From Pirellulales bacterium (GTDB taxonomy: Bacteria; Planctomycetota; Planctomycetia; Pirellulales; JAICIG01), in NCBI GenBank assembly GCA_035533075.1, contig DATLUO010000103.1, forward strand, positions 1 through 58,410: a DNA stretch of 58,410 bases, read 5' to 3'. The stretch's first letter is position 1, and every line of letters starts with the position of its first letter. The translations under genes were made by a program, and so were the position numbers. Shown piece after piece: positions 8,803-17,954 of the stretch. The notes beneath the pieces are model-generated. The model was not told where the DNA came from. It made no database searches and saw only the letters and a program-made list of their open reading frames with translations.

Positions 8803-9035
8803 GATGCTGGTGAATTTTACTGCAATTCGAACGAAGGTCCAAGTCCCAGTATAATCGACAAGACCAGCAAACTCACCCCACCTCTATCGGCTTTTCGGCA
8901 TATCTGACCTGAAAGTGGACGGCGTCGGCGTCCCTCACGGCCGAAGATTATCATATTTGGTCATCGATAGATCGACGCGCGCGGACGCGCCGTGTGAGGG
9001 CGCGGTGGCTAACGGATCTTCACCAAGGGGGGCCA

Positions 9036-11222
9036 ATGCGGAACTCGGTTGAACCGTTTGCTGCCAGCCGGCGTTTTACCGGCGCGATCGCCGGTTCGAT
9101 CGTCGTCGGCTGCCTGGCAACACTCACGGGCTGGCTGATCGACAGCCCAATTTTGAAGAGCTTGCTGCCCGGACGGGTGGCGATGAATCCTTCCACCGCC
9201 TTGGCGCTGGTCGGCGCGGCCGTTTCCTTGGGTCTGACGGCAGCCGGACGTGCTCGGAATCTGGCGCGGCTGTCGGCCTCGGTGGTGGCCGCCCTCGGTG
9301 CGGCTTGCGTGGCCTGCTATTGGGCCGGCGTCGATTCGCGAATCGACCGCGTGCTGTTTGCTTCGGCGCTGGGCGACAACCGCATGGCCCCCAACACCGG
9401 GGTCTGCTTGTTCCTGGCCGGCACGGCGCTGCTGACGGTACCGCAGCCACGCGGTCGGCGAATCGCCGAGGCGTTAGGCTCGGCCCTGGCTTGCTGGTCG
9501 TTTTTGTCGGTCATCGGTTACCTCTTCGGATCGCGCTCCTTGTACGGCATCGGTGCGTATATCCCCATGGCCCTCAACACGGCCCTGCTGCTGCACCTGC
9601 TCGGGCTGGGAGTTGTACTGGCAGCCGGCCCGTCGTGGCTGGCATCGGTCATCGACACGAACACGCCCGGCGCGATCATCGCGCGGCGGCTGATGCCGGC
9701 GGCCGTGGCGGTGCCGTTGGTGTTCGGCTGGCTGCGGCTGAGGGGAGAGGCGGCGAAGCTTTACGACACCCAGTTTGGCGCGGCCCTGCTCGTAGTGGCG
9801 ACGATTGTCGTATTGCTGAGCGTGGTCGTGTGGGCGGCGAAATCGGTCGATCGGGCGGTGGCCCACAGCGCCGCGGTGCAAGCGGCCTCACGCGCCCAAG
9901 AAATACAATACCGGCTGCTGGTCGCGGGCGTTCAGGACTACGCCATTTTCCTGCTCGACCCCGAGGGAAACGTCAGCACCTGGAACGAAGGCGCCCAACG
10001 CATCAAGAGATACAAGACCGCGGAGATCCTGGGGCGCCATTTCTCGCGTTTTTACCCGGCGGAAGACCTGGTGCATGGCAAGCCGTTGCGCGAGCTGGCC
10101 CAAGCGGTAAAGCAGGGCCGCGTGTGCGACGAAGGGTGGCGCGTGCGGGCCGACGGCACCAGGTTCTGGGCGAATACCGTGATTACCGCCATCTTCGACG
10201 ACAACGGCAAGCTCACCGGCTTCTCCAAAATCACCCGCGACATGAGCGCCGAAAAAGACTACCAGCAGCGGCTGGCGGACCTGAACGACGATTTGGAGCG
10301 GCGCGTCGAGCTGCGCACCAGGGAACTGGCCGAAGCCAACCGCGATCTGGCGGAACAGAACCGCGAGAACGAGACGTTCGTTTACAGCGTGTCGCACGAC
10401 CTGCGTTCGCCGCTGGTCAATTTGCAAGGTTTTAGCGCGGAGCTGGAGCTGACCTGCGGCGAGCTTGCCGAGACGCTGAGCGCCGCAGACGTGCCGGCGG
10501 CGGTGCGCGAGTGCGCCGCGAAACTGATCGATCCCGCAATGAAGGAGCCGATTCACTTTATCCGCACCGCCGTCACTCGGCTGAGCGCGATCATCGACGC
10601 CTTGCTGCGGCTGTCGCGCGCCGGCCGCGTCGAATTTCAGATCCGGGATGTGGATCTGAATGAAGTGGTGCAGCGCATCATCGACGCGATGCGCGCCACC
10701 CTGGCCGCGCGCGGCGCGGAGATCATCCTGCACCCCCTTCCGGCCGTTCGCGGCGACGCCACCGCTCTGGAGCAGGTGTTTGCCAACCTGATCGGCAATG
10801 CCGTCAACTACCTCGATCCGGCCCGGCAAGGGGAGATCGAAGTCGGCGTGTTCGAAGAGGCTCCCGCGACCGACAAGAACGGTCCGCCACTGTGGACCTG
10901 TTTCGTGCGCGACAGCGGTCTGGGGATTGCCGCCCCATGTCAAAACAAAGTGTTTCAGGCGTTTCAGCGGCTGCACCCGGCGGCGGCGCGGGGCGAGGGA
11001 ATGGGGCTGACGATCGTGCGCCGGGTCGTCGAACGCCACGGTGGACGGATTTGGCTGGAATCCACCGAAAACGTGGGCAGCACGTTCTTTGTTTCGTTGC
11101 CGGCCGCGGACGCGAGCGGCCGGAATCCGACCTCGCAAGCCGGCCGCGGCGCGCCCGCATCGGAGAGTGCCGGTCAGACCATGAAGGCCACTCGGCAGGA
11201 AGGACTTTGTCATGCGCACTGA
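9036..11222 (+). CDS. Membrane-bound PAS sensor histidine kinase
   Basis: The start ATG at 9036 follows AAGGGGGG; a frame start at 8994 lacks this. The 728 residues begin with about eight hydrophobic segments (residues 15-285), a polytopic sensor module without an obvious named domain. A PAS domain follows (about 288-400, QDYAIFLLDPEGN...GFSKITRDMS), then a coiled coil, HisKA with the H-box YSVSHDLRSPL near 448, and HATPase with NLIGNAVNYL and VRDSGLGIA. The HisKA/ATPase pair resembles phytochrome-type kinases. Its last 11 bases overlap the single-domain response regulator at 11212, the classic arrangement of such kinases with an Rcp1-like partner. The signal it senses is not evident. Confidence 0.88.
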   Translation: MRNSVEPFAASRRFTGAIAGSIVVGCLATLTGWLIDSPILKSLLPGRVAMNPSTALALVGAAVSLGLTAAGRARNLARLSASVVAALGAACVACYWAGVDSRIDRVLFASALGDNRMAPNTGVCLFLAGTALLTVPQPRGRRIAEALGSALACWSFLSVIGYLFGSRSLYGIGAYIPMALNTALLLHLLGLGVVLAAGPSWLASVIDTNTPGAIIARRLMPAAVAVPLVFGWLRLRGEAAKLYDTQFGAALLVVATIVVLLSVVVWAAKSVDRAVAHSAAVQAASRAQEIQYRLLVAGVQDYAIFLLDPEGNVSTWNEGAQRIKRYKTAEILGRHFSRFYPAEDLVHGKPLRELAQAVKQGRVCDEGWRVRADGTRFWANTVITAIFDDNGKLTGFSKITRDMSAEKDYQQRLADLNDDLERRVELRTRELAEANRDLAEQNRENETFVYSVSHDLRSPLVNLQGFSAELELTCGELAETLSAADVPAAVRECAAKLIDPAMKEPIHFIRTAVTRLSAIIDALLRLSRAGRVEFQIRDVDLNEVVQRIIDAMRATLAARGAEIILHPLPAVRGDATALEQVFANLIGNAVNYLDPARQGEIEVGVFEEAPATDKNGPPLWTCFVRDSGLGIAAPCQNKVFQAFQRLHPAAARGEGMGLTIVRRVVERHGGRIWLESTENVGSTFFVSLPAADASGRNPTSQAGRGAPASESAGQTMKATRQEGLCHAH

Positions 11223-11664
11223 GCCACTGGTGATCCTTTTGGCGGAAGATGACGACGGTCATGCTCGGTTGGTCGAGCGGAACTTGCAGCGGGCCGGCAT
11301 CACGAACCAGGTGGTCCGTGTCCGCGACGGACAACATGCCCTCGACTACGTGCGCCGCACGGGAGAACATTCCGGCCGCGATGCCGGCGCGCCCTTGCTG
11401 CTCTTGCTCGACATCAACATGCCGCGGGTCGACGGCGTGGAAGTGCTGCGCCAGGTCAAGGCCGAAGAAGCGACGTGCAAGATTCCGGCGATCATGCTGA
11501 CCACCACCGACGATCCGCGTGAGGTGGAACGCTGCTATCAGCTCGGCTGCAGCGTGTACATCACCAAACCGGTCGAATACGAGGCCTTCGTCGAAGCCGT
11601 CAAGCGGTTGGGCCTGTTTTTGCAAGTCGTTCAAGTTCCACTCGAGGACGCGAAACTAGCGTAA
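11212..11664 (+). CDS. Single-domain response regulator, Rcp1-like
   Basis: A 150-residue stand-alone receiver. It has acidic pocket EDDD near residue 13, phospho-acceptor Asp in LLLLDINMPRVDG, Thr in MLTTTDDP and Lys in VYITKPVEY. The long insertion between beta-2 and alpha-3 (RRTGEHSGRDAGAP) is typical of Rcp1-type receivers that partner phytochrome-like kinases. It overlaps the upstream kinase by 11 bases with an AGGAAGGA ribosome site inside that gene, so the two are co-translated. It has no output domain and probably acts by protein contact or in a phosphorelay with the hybrid kinase that follows 10 bases later. Confidence 0.9.
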   Translation: MRTEPLVILLAEDDDGHARLVERNLQRAGITNQVVRVRDGQHALDYVRRTGEHSGRDAGAPLLLLLDINMPRVDGVEVLRQVKAEEATCKIPAIMLTTTDDPREVERCYQLGCSVYITKPVEYEAFVEAVKRLGLFLQVVQVPLEDAKLA

Positions 11665-11674
11665 AGGACAAGCC

Positions 11675-13642
11675 ATGAGCGAAGAGCGCGAGATCGTGCT
11701 GATTGTCGACGACGACCCGGGCGTGGGCGCCCTGCAGCGGCGTGGTCTGGAACGCGCCGGGTTTCAAGTCGCCAGCGCCGAGACCGCTTCGGCGGCGATG
11801 GAGCACCTGCGCCGCGGCGGCGTCGAGCTGGTGGTGCTGGACTATCGCCTGTCCGGCGAGATGAACGGCCTGGAGTTCTACGCCGCCATGAAACACGCCG
11901 GCTACGATGTGCCGGTGATTATGGTGACCGGGTACAGCCAGGAATCGACCGTGGTAGAGGCCCTGCGGGCCGGGGTGCGCGATTTCGTCAGTAAATCGCC
12001 CAACTATCTCGACTATCTGTTGCAAGCGGTCGAGCGGTTGTTCCAGCAGTTGCGGATGCAACGCCAATTGGCCGAATCGCAGGCGCGGCTGGGCGCGGTG
12101 ATCGGTTCTTCGATGGACGCCATTATCACCGCCGACGCCGGCGGAACGATTACGCTGTTCAACGCGGCGGCGGAGCGGATGTTCGACTGCGCGGCCGCGG
12201 AAGCGGTAGGCCAGCCGATCGCCAGGTTCAGCCCGGAGATGGCGGGTCTGCTGAAAGGGGCGGGGGTTGCTTCAGGGACCGCGACTCAAACCGCACCTGC
12301 CCTGCCGTATGAAATGCACGCCCAGCGGCTCAACGGCCAACCCTTTGCCATCGAGGCCTCGCTGTCGCAGGGCGACGCGAGCGGCAAGTCTTTTTATACG
12401 TTCATCGTGCGCGACGTCACCCAGCGCCAACGGGTCGCCACCGAGCTGCGGATGGCCAAGGAGGCCGCCGAAGCCGCCAACGTGGCCAAGAGCAGTTTCC
12501 TCGGCAACATGAGCCATGAGCTGCGGACCCCGATGACCGCCATCCTCGGCTTCACCGACTTGTTGCTCGACGGCGAACCGAACGTGAGCCGGGAGGAAGC
12601 GCTGGAGGTGATCAAACGCAATGGAAAGCACCTGCTGAAGATCATCGACGACCTGCTCGACATTTCCACGATCGAAGCCGGGCATTTGACCATCGAGCGC
12701 GTCCCCTGTTCGCCGGCGCAACTGCTCGTCGAGACGCACGCCCTGATGCAGGTCCGCAGCCAGGCAAAAGGGCTCTCGCTCACGATCGAGTGCCGCGACT
12801 CCCTGCCGCAACTCGTGTACGCCGACGCGACGCGGCTGAGGCAGATTCTGCTTAACCTCATCGGAAACGCGATCAAGTTCACCGAGTCGGGCGAAGTGCG
12901 AATCGTGGCCGAATACGACGCCGGCCGTCAGATACTGCACGTCGAGGTGAGCGATACGGGCATCGGCATGACCGAGCGGGAAATCGCCGGGCTGTTTCGT
13001 CCTTTTACGCAGGCCGACAGCACCATCACTCGCCGTTTCGGCGGCACGGGCCTGGGACTGACCATCAGCAAGCGGCTGGCCGTGCTGTTGGGCGGCGACG
13101 TTCATGTTCGGAGCAGTCCGGGCACGGGCAGCACGTTCCGGCTGAGCGTTCCCCTGCAGCCCATCCGAGCGGAACGGAGTACCCCTCGACCACAGCCCGA
13201 GGCCTGCCATCTGCTGGCGGACCGGCGGATCCTGTTGGTCGAAGATTCGCCCGACAGTCAGCGGTTGATCGCGTTCGTGCTCGCCAAGTGCGGCGCGGAG
13301 GTCGTGACGGTGGAGAACGGCCAGCTCGCCATCGACGCAGTTTTGGCCGCCAAGGAACGCGGCATCTCCTACGACCTGATTCTGATGGACATGCAGATGC
13401 CGGTCTTGGACGGCTATGAGGCGAGCCGCCGGCTGCGCGACTGCGGTCAAACCGAACCGATCATCGCTTTGACGGCGCACGCCATGAAAGGCGACCGGGA
13501 GAAATGCTTCGACGCCGGCTGCAACGATTATCTGACCAAGCCCGTCGACGTCGCCCTGCTGCGGGGCAAGTTAGGTGAATGGGCCCATCGTGGCTCGGTT
13601 GCCGTCGCGGCCAACTTTGCCGACGCCTCGGCGGGCGAATAG
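11675..13642 (+). CDS. Hybrid histidine kinase REC-PAS-HisKA-HATPase-REC
   Basis: A soluble 655-residue phosphorelay protein. The first receiver (residues 5-120) has DDDP, phospho-acceptor VVLDYRL, MVTGYS and VSKSPNY. A PAS domain spans about 130-250 (SSMDAIITADAGGTITLFN). HisKA carries MSHELRTPM near 288. HATPase has NLIGNAIKFTESG, VSDTGIGM and GGTGLGLTIS. The second receiver (about 518-640) has LVEDSPD, LILMDMQMPVLDG, ALTAHAM and LTKPVD. It starts 10 bases after the Rcp1-like receiver and so forms a three-gene operon with it and the membrane kinase. The N-terminal receiver suggests it is itself controlled by phosphorylation before passing phosphate to its C-terminal receiver. Confidence 0.92.
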   Translation: MSEEREIVLIVDDDPGVGALQRRGLERAGFQVASAETASAAMEHLRRGGVELVVLDYRLSGEMNGLEFYAAMKHAGYDVPVIMVTGYSQESTVVEALRAGVRDFVSKSPNYLDYLLQAVERLFQQLRMQRQLAESQARLGAVIGSSMDAIITADAGGTITLFNAAAERMFDCAAAEAVGQPIARFSPEMAGLLKGAGVASGTATQTAPALPYEMHAQRLNGQPFAIEASLSQGDASGKSFYTFIVRDVTQRQRVATELRMAKEAAEAANVAKSSFLGNMSHELRTPMTAILGFTDLLLDGEPNVSREEALEVIKRNGKHLLKIIDDLLDISTIEAGHLTIERVPCSPAQLLVETHALMQVRSQAKGLSLTIECRDSLPQLVYADATRLRQILLNLIGNAIKFTESGEVRIVAEYDAGRQILHVEVSDTGIGMTEREIAGLFRPFTQADSTITRRFGGTGLGLTISKRLAVLLGGDVHVRSSPGTGSTFRLSVPLQPIRAERSTPRPQPEACHLLADRRILLVEDSPDSQRLIAFVLAKCGAEVVTVENGQLAIDAVLAAKERGISYDLILMDMQMPVLDGYEASRRLRDCGQTEPIIALTAHAMKGDREKCFDAGCNDYLTKPVDVALLRGKLGEWAHRGSVAVAANFADASAGE

Positions 13643-13683
13643 AGAAGGCTCACTCGATTTCATAAATTGGGCTGCGCGGGTCG

Positions 13684-14124
13684 TCAACACGACAGGGCGC
13701 ATTCGCGGCCGTGCGTTTGCTGGCCATCGCCTTTTGCGAACCGCGCGATCGTCCCAACCAGCCGTCGCAGGTCAACCGGTTTTCCAAGATGTTCGTCGAA
13801 GCCCGCGTCCAGGCATTTGCAGCGGTCGTCGAGCGAAGTGAGCGCCGTAAAGGCGATGATCGGTCCGCAATACGCTTGGGCCCGCACCCGGCGCGTCGCC
13901 CCGACACCGTCCAGAACCGGCATCTGGATGTCCATGAGAACCACGTCGAATGCGTTGCCGAGCTGCGCGGCTGCGAGAATCTGCTCGGCGCCGCTCTGGC
14001 CGTTCGATGCCAGGCTGACCGTGGCGCCCGCACTTTGCAGTACGGTGATCACGAGCTTCTGAATATCGGGGCAGTCGTCGCACAGCAACACAGTGCAACC
14101 TTCGAGACGCCGTTTGTCGAGCAT
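13684..14124 (-). CDS. Single-domain response regulator
   Basis: A 146-residue receiver on the opposite strand to the surrounding kinases. It shows CDDCPD, phospho-acceptor VVLMDIQMPVLDGVGATRR, the Thr/Ala switch AFTALTS and LGKPVDLRRL. It closely resembles the C-terminal receiver of the adjacent hybrid kinase (shared MDxQMPVLDG, AGxxxxLxKPVD), suggesting either local duplication or membership of the same phosphorelay. It has no effector domain; about 20 residues after the receiver include a Cys-rich end. It converges on the hybrid kinase with 41 bases between stops. Confidence 0.87.
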   Translation of the reverse strand: MLDKRRLEGCTVLLCDDCPDIQKLVITVLQSAGATVSLASNGQSGAEQILAAAQLGNAFDVVLMDIQMPVLDGVGATRRVRAQAYCGPIIAFTALTSLDDRCKCLDAGFDEHLGKPVDLRRLVGTIARFAKGDGQQTHGRECALSC

Positions 14125-14432
14125 GGTTTCCTCTTGTCAGCGACGGTTTCACCGGCACGCTTGTCCCACCTCACGGCAAGCCGCGTGCCGGAAAGTGCGC
14201 CGTCATAAAGCTGACGAATGCGCAAGTCGAATGGATGTGATAACCGGAGCGACCCGGCCGATCGCGCAGACCGTGCCGCGCGACGGCAAGTGCGCTGTGC
14301 GAAACCGCCCGCTCAAGCGCAGTACCCGCACACGGACACGGCGCGCGAGGAAAGCGTCGCGGGTTTGTTCGCCGGGCTGGCGTAATCTAGGCTCGATAGG
14401 GACACCAAATCACGAACGACCAAGCGGCCAGC
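14125..14432. other. Divergent intergenic region, no gene seen
   Basis: About 308 bases lie between the minus-strand receiver and the plus-strand PAS kinase. Frames through it are Arg/Thr-rich shadows without start signals or family motifs. It presumably holds both promoters; GGCGTAATCTAGG near 14381 offers a weak -10 (TAATCT) for the kinase. I see no repeat family here. Confidence 0.4.
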
Positions 14433-16460
14433 ATGCGGCAAACGACGGCGGCGGAGATGAACGATCCGAGGTACCGCTTTGCGGTCCTCTATATCGGCGA
14501 CTGCGATGAGCGGTTCGACCGAGCGGCATCGGCCCTCGAAGCATCGCGCCGTCTGCGCTTCGAGGTCAGCCGGCTAGGCGCGGCGGAGGCCACGCCGTCG
14601 CTGCTCGACTCTCGCCAAGACGAAGCCTGGCTGATCGATGCGGTCGACGATTGCGGCGTCGCGCGGCGGTTGATCGAGGAGACCGATAACGATTCGCAAC
14701 GTCCGGCGCGCATCGCGCTGGTGCGCGCCGAGCGCGGCGAGGAACCGTTTGGCGACGCCACGCTCGACATCGCCCAATTGCAAACCGAGACCATCGAGCG
14801 GTCGCTGTCGGAGGCCCTCCGCCGCCGCCGGGAGCATCGCGTCTGTCTGGAACGACAAGCCAGCGCCCAGCTTCAGCCGCCGCAGGCCGACGGACAGTTC
14901 ACGATGAATGCCGAGGGCATCATCGAGTCTGCCACGCCGGCCGCCGAGAGACTCCTTGGTTTCCCCCCGAACGGCCTGTGCGGCCGCGCCGCACGCGAGC
15001 TGGCACCGGGCATCGGCAACTTTCCCGCCGACGCCTACCTCTCGGCCGACCACCAGCGGACCGGTTCGCGGCTGGGCCTGGATGTCTGGCTCCGCTGCCG
15101 CGACGGCAAGGCCATCCCCGTCAACCTGCTGCTCTGCCGGCGGACGTTGCCCGACGGCCGGCAGCGAACGGTGGCCACGCTCAGCGACCTGAGAGAAGCG
15201 AAACAAAGCGAGAGCCAGTTGCGGCAATCGCAACGCTTTCTGCAAGCGACGCTCAACTCGCTCTCCGCGCGGATTGCCATTCTCGACGATCGCGGCGTGA
15301 TCATCGCCGTCAACGAGGCCTGGCGGACCTTCGCCGACGCCCAGCCCGATTGGCGCCAGTCGGCCTTGGTGGGCGCCAATTATCTCGACGCCTGCGCGCT
15401 GGGCACCGCCGACTGCGGACGCGAAGGCGCCCAGGCCGCCGACGGCGTGCGGCAGCTCCTCGGCGGCCAACGGCGCGAGTTTCACCTGCAATATCCTTTC
15501 GCGGGACCGTCGGGCACGCGCTGGTTCGTCATGACGGCCACCCGTTTTCCCGACGATGGGCCGCTGTGCGTGGTGGTGGCCCACGAAGACGTCACGGAAC
15601 GCACTCGCTTGCAGGCCCAGCTCTTGCAGGCCCAGAAGCTCGAATCGATCGGTCAGCTTGCGGCCGGAATTGCGCACGAGATCAATACGCCCACCCAATA
15701 CATCGGCGACAATAACCGCTTTTTGCAGGACGCCTTCCGCGACCTCGACGGCCTGTTGACGGAAGTCAAACGGCTTGCCAAGCTGCCGGATGCTGCGGGC
15801 CGGTGCGGCGCTTTGGCCCAGCTCGCCGCGCGGGCCGACTTGGACTACTTGCTCGACGAGATCCCCAAGGCCATTTGCCAATCGCTGGAGGGCATCGACC
15901 GGGTGGCCGGCATCGTGCGGGCGATGAAAGAATTCGCGCATCCGGGCACGCCCGAAAAAACGCCGGTCGACCTGAATCGCGCCATCCAAAGTACGCTGAC
16001 TGTGGCCCGCAACGAGTGGAAATACGTGGCCGACCTGGTGACCGAGCTGGACGACCACCTGCCGCCGGTGCCTTGCTTGCCCGGCGAAATCAACCAGGTG
16101 GTGCTCAACCTCGTGGTCAACGCGGCCCATGCGATCGGCGACGTGGTGTCGGCGGGCAAGTTCTCGAAGGGCCAAATCCGGGTGGCCACGCGGGCCGACG
16201 GCGACTTCGTCGAAATCCGCGTCTCGGACAACGGCACCGGAATTCCGCCGGAGATCCATCGCAAAATCTTCGATCCTTTCTTCAGCACGAAAGGAGTCGG
16301 CAAGGGCACCGGGCAAGGGCTGGCGATCTCGCACGCCGTGGTCGTCGAAAAGCACGGCGGCACGATCGCTTTCGAGACGGCATTGGGACGCGGAACGACC
16401 TTCATCGTTCGGCTGCCGCTGCAGACGGGCCAGGACGACGAGGGTTCAGGGTTCAGATGA
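14433..16460 (+). CDS. PAS sensor histidine kinase with HEINTP-type H-box
   Basis: Up to 675 residues (an ATG at 14457 is also possible). The first 130 residues look like a degenerate receiver lacking the aspartate pocket (FAVLYIGDCDERFD). Two PAS-like regions follow (FTMNAEGIIESATPAAERLLGF; ARIAILDDRGVIIAVNEAW), then a HisKA of the GAIAHEINTP class (AAGIAHEINTPTQYIGDN) and an HATPase with NLVVNAAHAIGD, VSDNGTGIP and FSTKGVGKGTGQGLAIS. No membrane segment is seen, so it is cytoplasmic. Its last codons, including the stop TGA, lie inside the family D repeat (GGTTCAGGGTTCAGATGA), meaning the C-terminal GSGFR is repeat-encoded. It is followed by REC-HDOD 119 bases later. Confidence 0.88.
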   Translation: MRQTTAAEMNDPRYRFAVLYIGDCDERFDRAASALEASRRLRFEVSRLGAAEATPSLLDSRQDEAWLIDAVDDCGVARRLIEETDNDSQRPARIALVRAERGEEPFGDATLDIAQLQTETIERSLSEALRRRREHRVCLERQASAQLQPPQADGQFTMNAEGIIESATPAAERLLGFPPNGLCGRAARELAPGIGNFPADAYLSADHQRTGSRLGLDVWLRCRDGKAIPVNLLLCRRTLPDGRQRTVATLSDLREAKQSESQLRQSQRFLQATLNSLSARIAILDDRGVIIAVNEAWRTFADAQPDWRQSALVGANYLDACALGTADCGREGAQAADGVRQLLGGQRREFHLQYPFAGPSGTRWFVMTATRFPDDGPLCVVVAHEDVTERTRLQAQLLQAQKLESIGQLAAGIAHEINTPTQYIGDNNRFLQDAFRDLDGLLTEVKRLAKLPDAAGRCGALAQLAARADLDYLLDEIPKAICQSLEGIDRVAGIVRAMKEFAHPGTPEKTPVDLNRAIQSTLTVARNEWKYVADLVTELDDHLPPVPCLPGEINQVVLNLVVNAAHAIGDVVSAGKFSKGQIRVATRADGDFVEIRVSDNGTGIPPEIHRKIFDPFFSTKGVGKGTGQGLAISHAVVVEKHGGTIAFETALGRGTTFIVRLPLQTGQDDEGSGFR

Positions 16461-16579
16461 GGGATGAGGGATGAGGGATGAGAGATGAGAGATGAGAGAT
16501 GAGAGTACGCTTCGCCCACTCAAGACCCGAACACTCGGCACCAAAAACCTGAACCCTGAACCCTGAACCCTGAACGCTC
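16442..16579. repeat. Family D inverted repeat plus 7-base tandem repeat
   Basis: The region starts with GAGGGTTCAGGGTTCAG and ends with CCTGAACCCTGAACCCTGAACCCTGAA, forming imperfect inverted arms. Between them lies a tandem array of 7-base units, ATGAGGG (three) then ATGAGAG (about four), at roughly 16457-16506. The array fills the whole gap between the kinase and the next gene: the upstream stop TGA is in the left arm, and the downstream ATG at 16580 comes 5 bases after the right arm. Confidence 0.85.
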
Positions 16580-17767
16580 ATGAAGCGCATCTTGTTTGTG
16601 GACGATGAACCGAGCGTGCTCGATGGCCTTCGCCGCATGCTCCGCGCCTGGCGCGGCGAATGGGAACCGGCATTCGCCGCCGGCGGCAGCGAGGCCCTGG
16701 CCCTCTTGGCCGAGCGGCCGTTCGACGTGGTCGTCTCCGACATGCGCATGCCCGGCATGGACGGCGCGCAGTTGCTCGACGAGGTGACGCGGCGTTATCC
16801 GTCCATCGTGCGGATTATTCTTTCCGGCCAGGCGGACCGCGAGAGCGTGCTGCGTTGCATCGGTCCGACGCACCAGTATCTGTCGAAACCGTGCGGCGCG
16901 GCCGAGCTCAGGGCAACCATCGAGCGCGCGTTGGCTCTGCGACAATGGCTGGACGAGCCGACGATTCAACACGTGATCGCCAACGTCTCGTCGCTGCCCG
17001 GCCTGCCGGCGCTCTATACCGAGCTGGTGGCCGAGCTGCAATCGCCCGACTGCTCGCTGGCACGCATCGGCGAGATCATCGGTCGCGACGTGGCGATGAC
17101 CGCCAAGATCATGCAGCTCGTCAACTCATCCTATTTCGGCTTGCGGCAGCGCGTGGGCACGCCGCAGCAGGCGGCCGCCGCGCTGGGTACCGAAGTGTTG
17201 CGGGCGTTGGTGCTGTCGATCAAGGCTTTCTCGCACGAGGATCAGATCAAGCTGCCCGGCTTTGACATCGAGCGGCTCTTCGAGCACAGTCTGGCGGTGG
17301 GCGCCACAGCCAGGGCGCTGGCCCGCCTGAGCGGCGGCGCCACGGCGCTGGTCAACGATTCCTTCGTGGCCGGCGTGCTGCACGACGTGGGCAAGCTGGC
17401 GCTGGCGCGCAGTCTGCCCGAGCGTTACGCAAAGGTGCTCGCCCTGGCCGATAACGAAGGGTTGCCTCGCTGCGTGGCCGAGACGGAGATCCTCGGTTGC
17501 TCGCACGCCGAAGTGGGCGCGTATCTTCTGGGGCTGTGGGGCTTGCCCGACGCGCTCATCGAAGCGGTGGCCTTTCATCACCAGCCTCGCCGCTGTGGCC
17601 GCCAGATGGTGGGCGCCGCGGCCACCGTGCATCTGGCCAACGGTTGGGAGCACGAGCGAACGGCCGGCGACGGCGAGCCGTTCCTGCCGGTCGATCAAGA
17701 GTATGTCGCGGCCGTCGGCTGGGCCGAAAAGCTCGGCCATTGGCGCGAGGTGCTGAAGCTGCCGTAA
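16580..17767 (+). CDS. Response regulator with HDOD domain
   Basis: A 395-residue protein. The receiver (3-120) has LFVDDEP, phospho-acceptor VVVSDMRMPGMDG, LSGQAD and YLSKPCG, the RpfG/PilH-like subclass. The HDOD domain (about 135-340) contains LPGLPALYTELV, MTAKIMQLVNSSYFGL and GTEVLRALVLSIKAF. An HD-like GVLHDVGKLAL motif is retained, although HDOD proteins are usually non-catalytic. HDOD regulators act in c-di-GMP-linked or stress signalling through protein contacts. Its start follows the family D repeat with no Shine-Dalgarno sequence. It pairs with the following REC-HD gene, which uses the same receiver subclass. Confidence 0.9.
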   Translation: MKRILFVDDEPSVLDGLRRMLRAWRGEWEPAFAAGGSEALALLAERPFDVVVSDMRMPGMDGAQLLDEVTRRYPSIVRIILSGQADRESVLRCIGPTHQYLSKPCGAAELRATIERALALRQWLDEPTIQHVIANVSSLPGLPALYTELVAELQSPDCSLARIGEIIGRDVAMTAKIMQLVNSSYFGLRQRVGTPQQAAAALGTEVLRALVLSIKAFSHEDQIKLPGFDIERLFEHSLAVGATARALARLSGGATALVNDSFVAGVLHDVGKLALARSLPERYAKVLALADNEGLPRCVAETEILGCSHAEVGAYLLGLWGLPDALIEAVAFHHQPRRCGRQMVGAAATVHLANGWEHERTAGDGEPFLPVDQEYVAAVGWAEKLGHWREVLKLP

Positions 17768-17769
17768 CG

Positions 17770-17924
17770 GTAGGGTGGGACCAGCGAGCTTGCGAGCGCC
17801 GGCCCACCATCGCCGTAATTTTGGATTTTCGATTTTGGATTTTGGATTGTTCGTAATCCAAAATCTAAAATCCAAAATCCAAAATAGTGGTGGGCCGGCG
17901 CTCGCAAGCGCGCTCCCACCCTAC
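17770..17924. repeat. Composite boundary element: family C nested inside family A
   Basis: Outer arms GTAGGGTGGGACCAGCGAGC... (17770-17809) and its complement ending CTCCCACCCTAC (17887-17924) enclose a second inverted repeat. That inner repeat is AT-rich, ATTTTGGATTTTCGATTTTG... (17818-17848) against AATCCAAAATCTAAAATCC... (17855-17885). The element begins 3 bases after the stop of REC-HDOD and ends 30 bases before the ATG at 17955, so the entire intercistronic gap is repeat. Confidence 0.9.
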
Positions 17925-17954
17925 CAAATGAAGAAACCCGAGGGGAATCCTGCA

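Noticed and set aside
14574..16355. 593-residue minus-strand frame over the PAS kinase
   Set aside because: It is antisense to a clear histidine kinase and has no recognisable domain or start signal.
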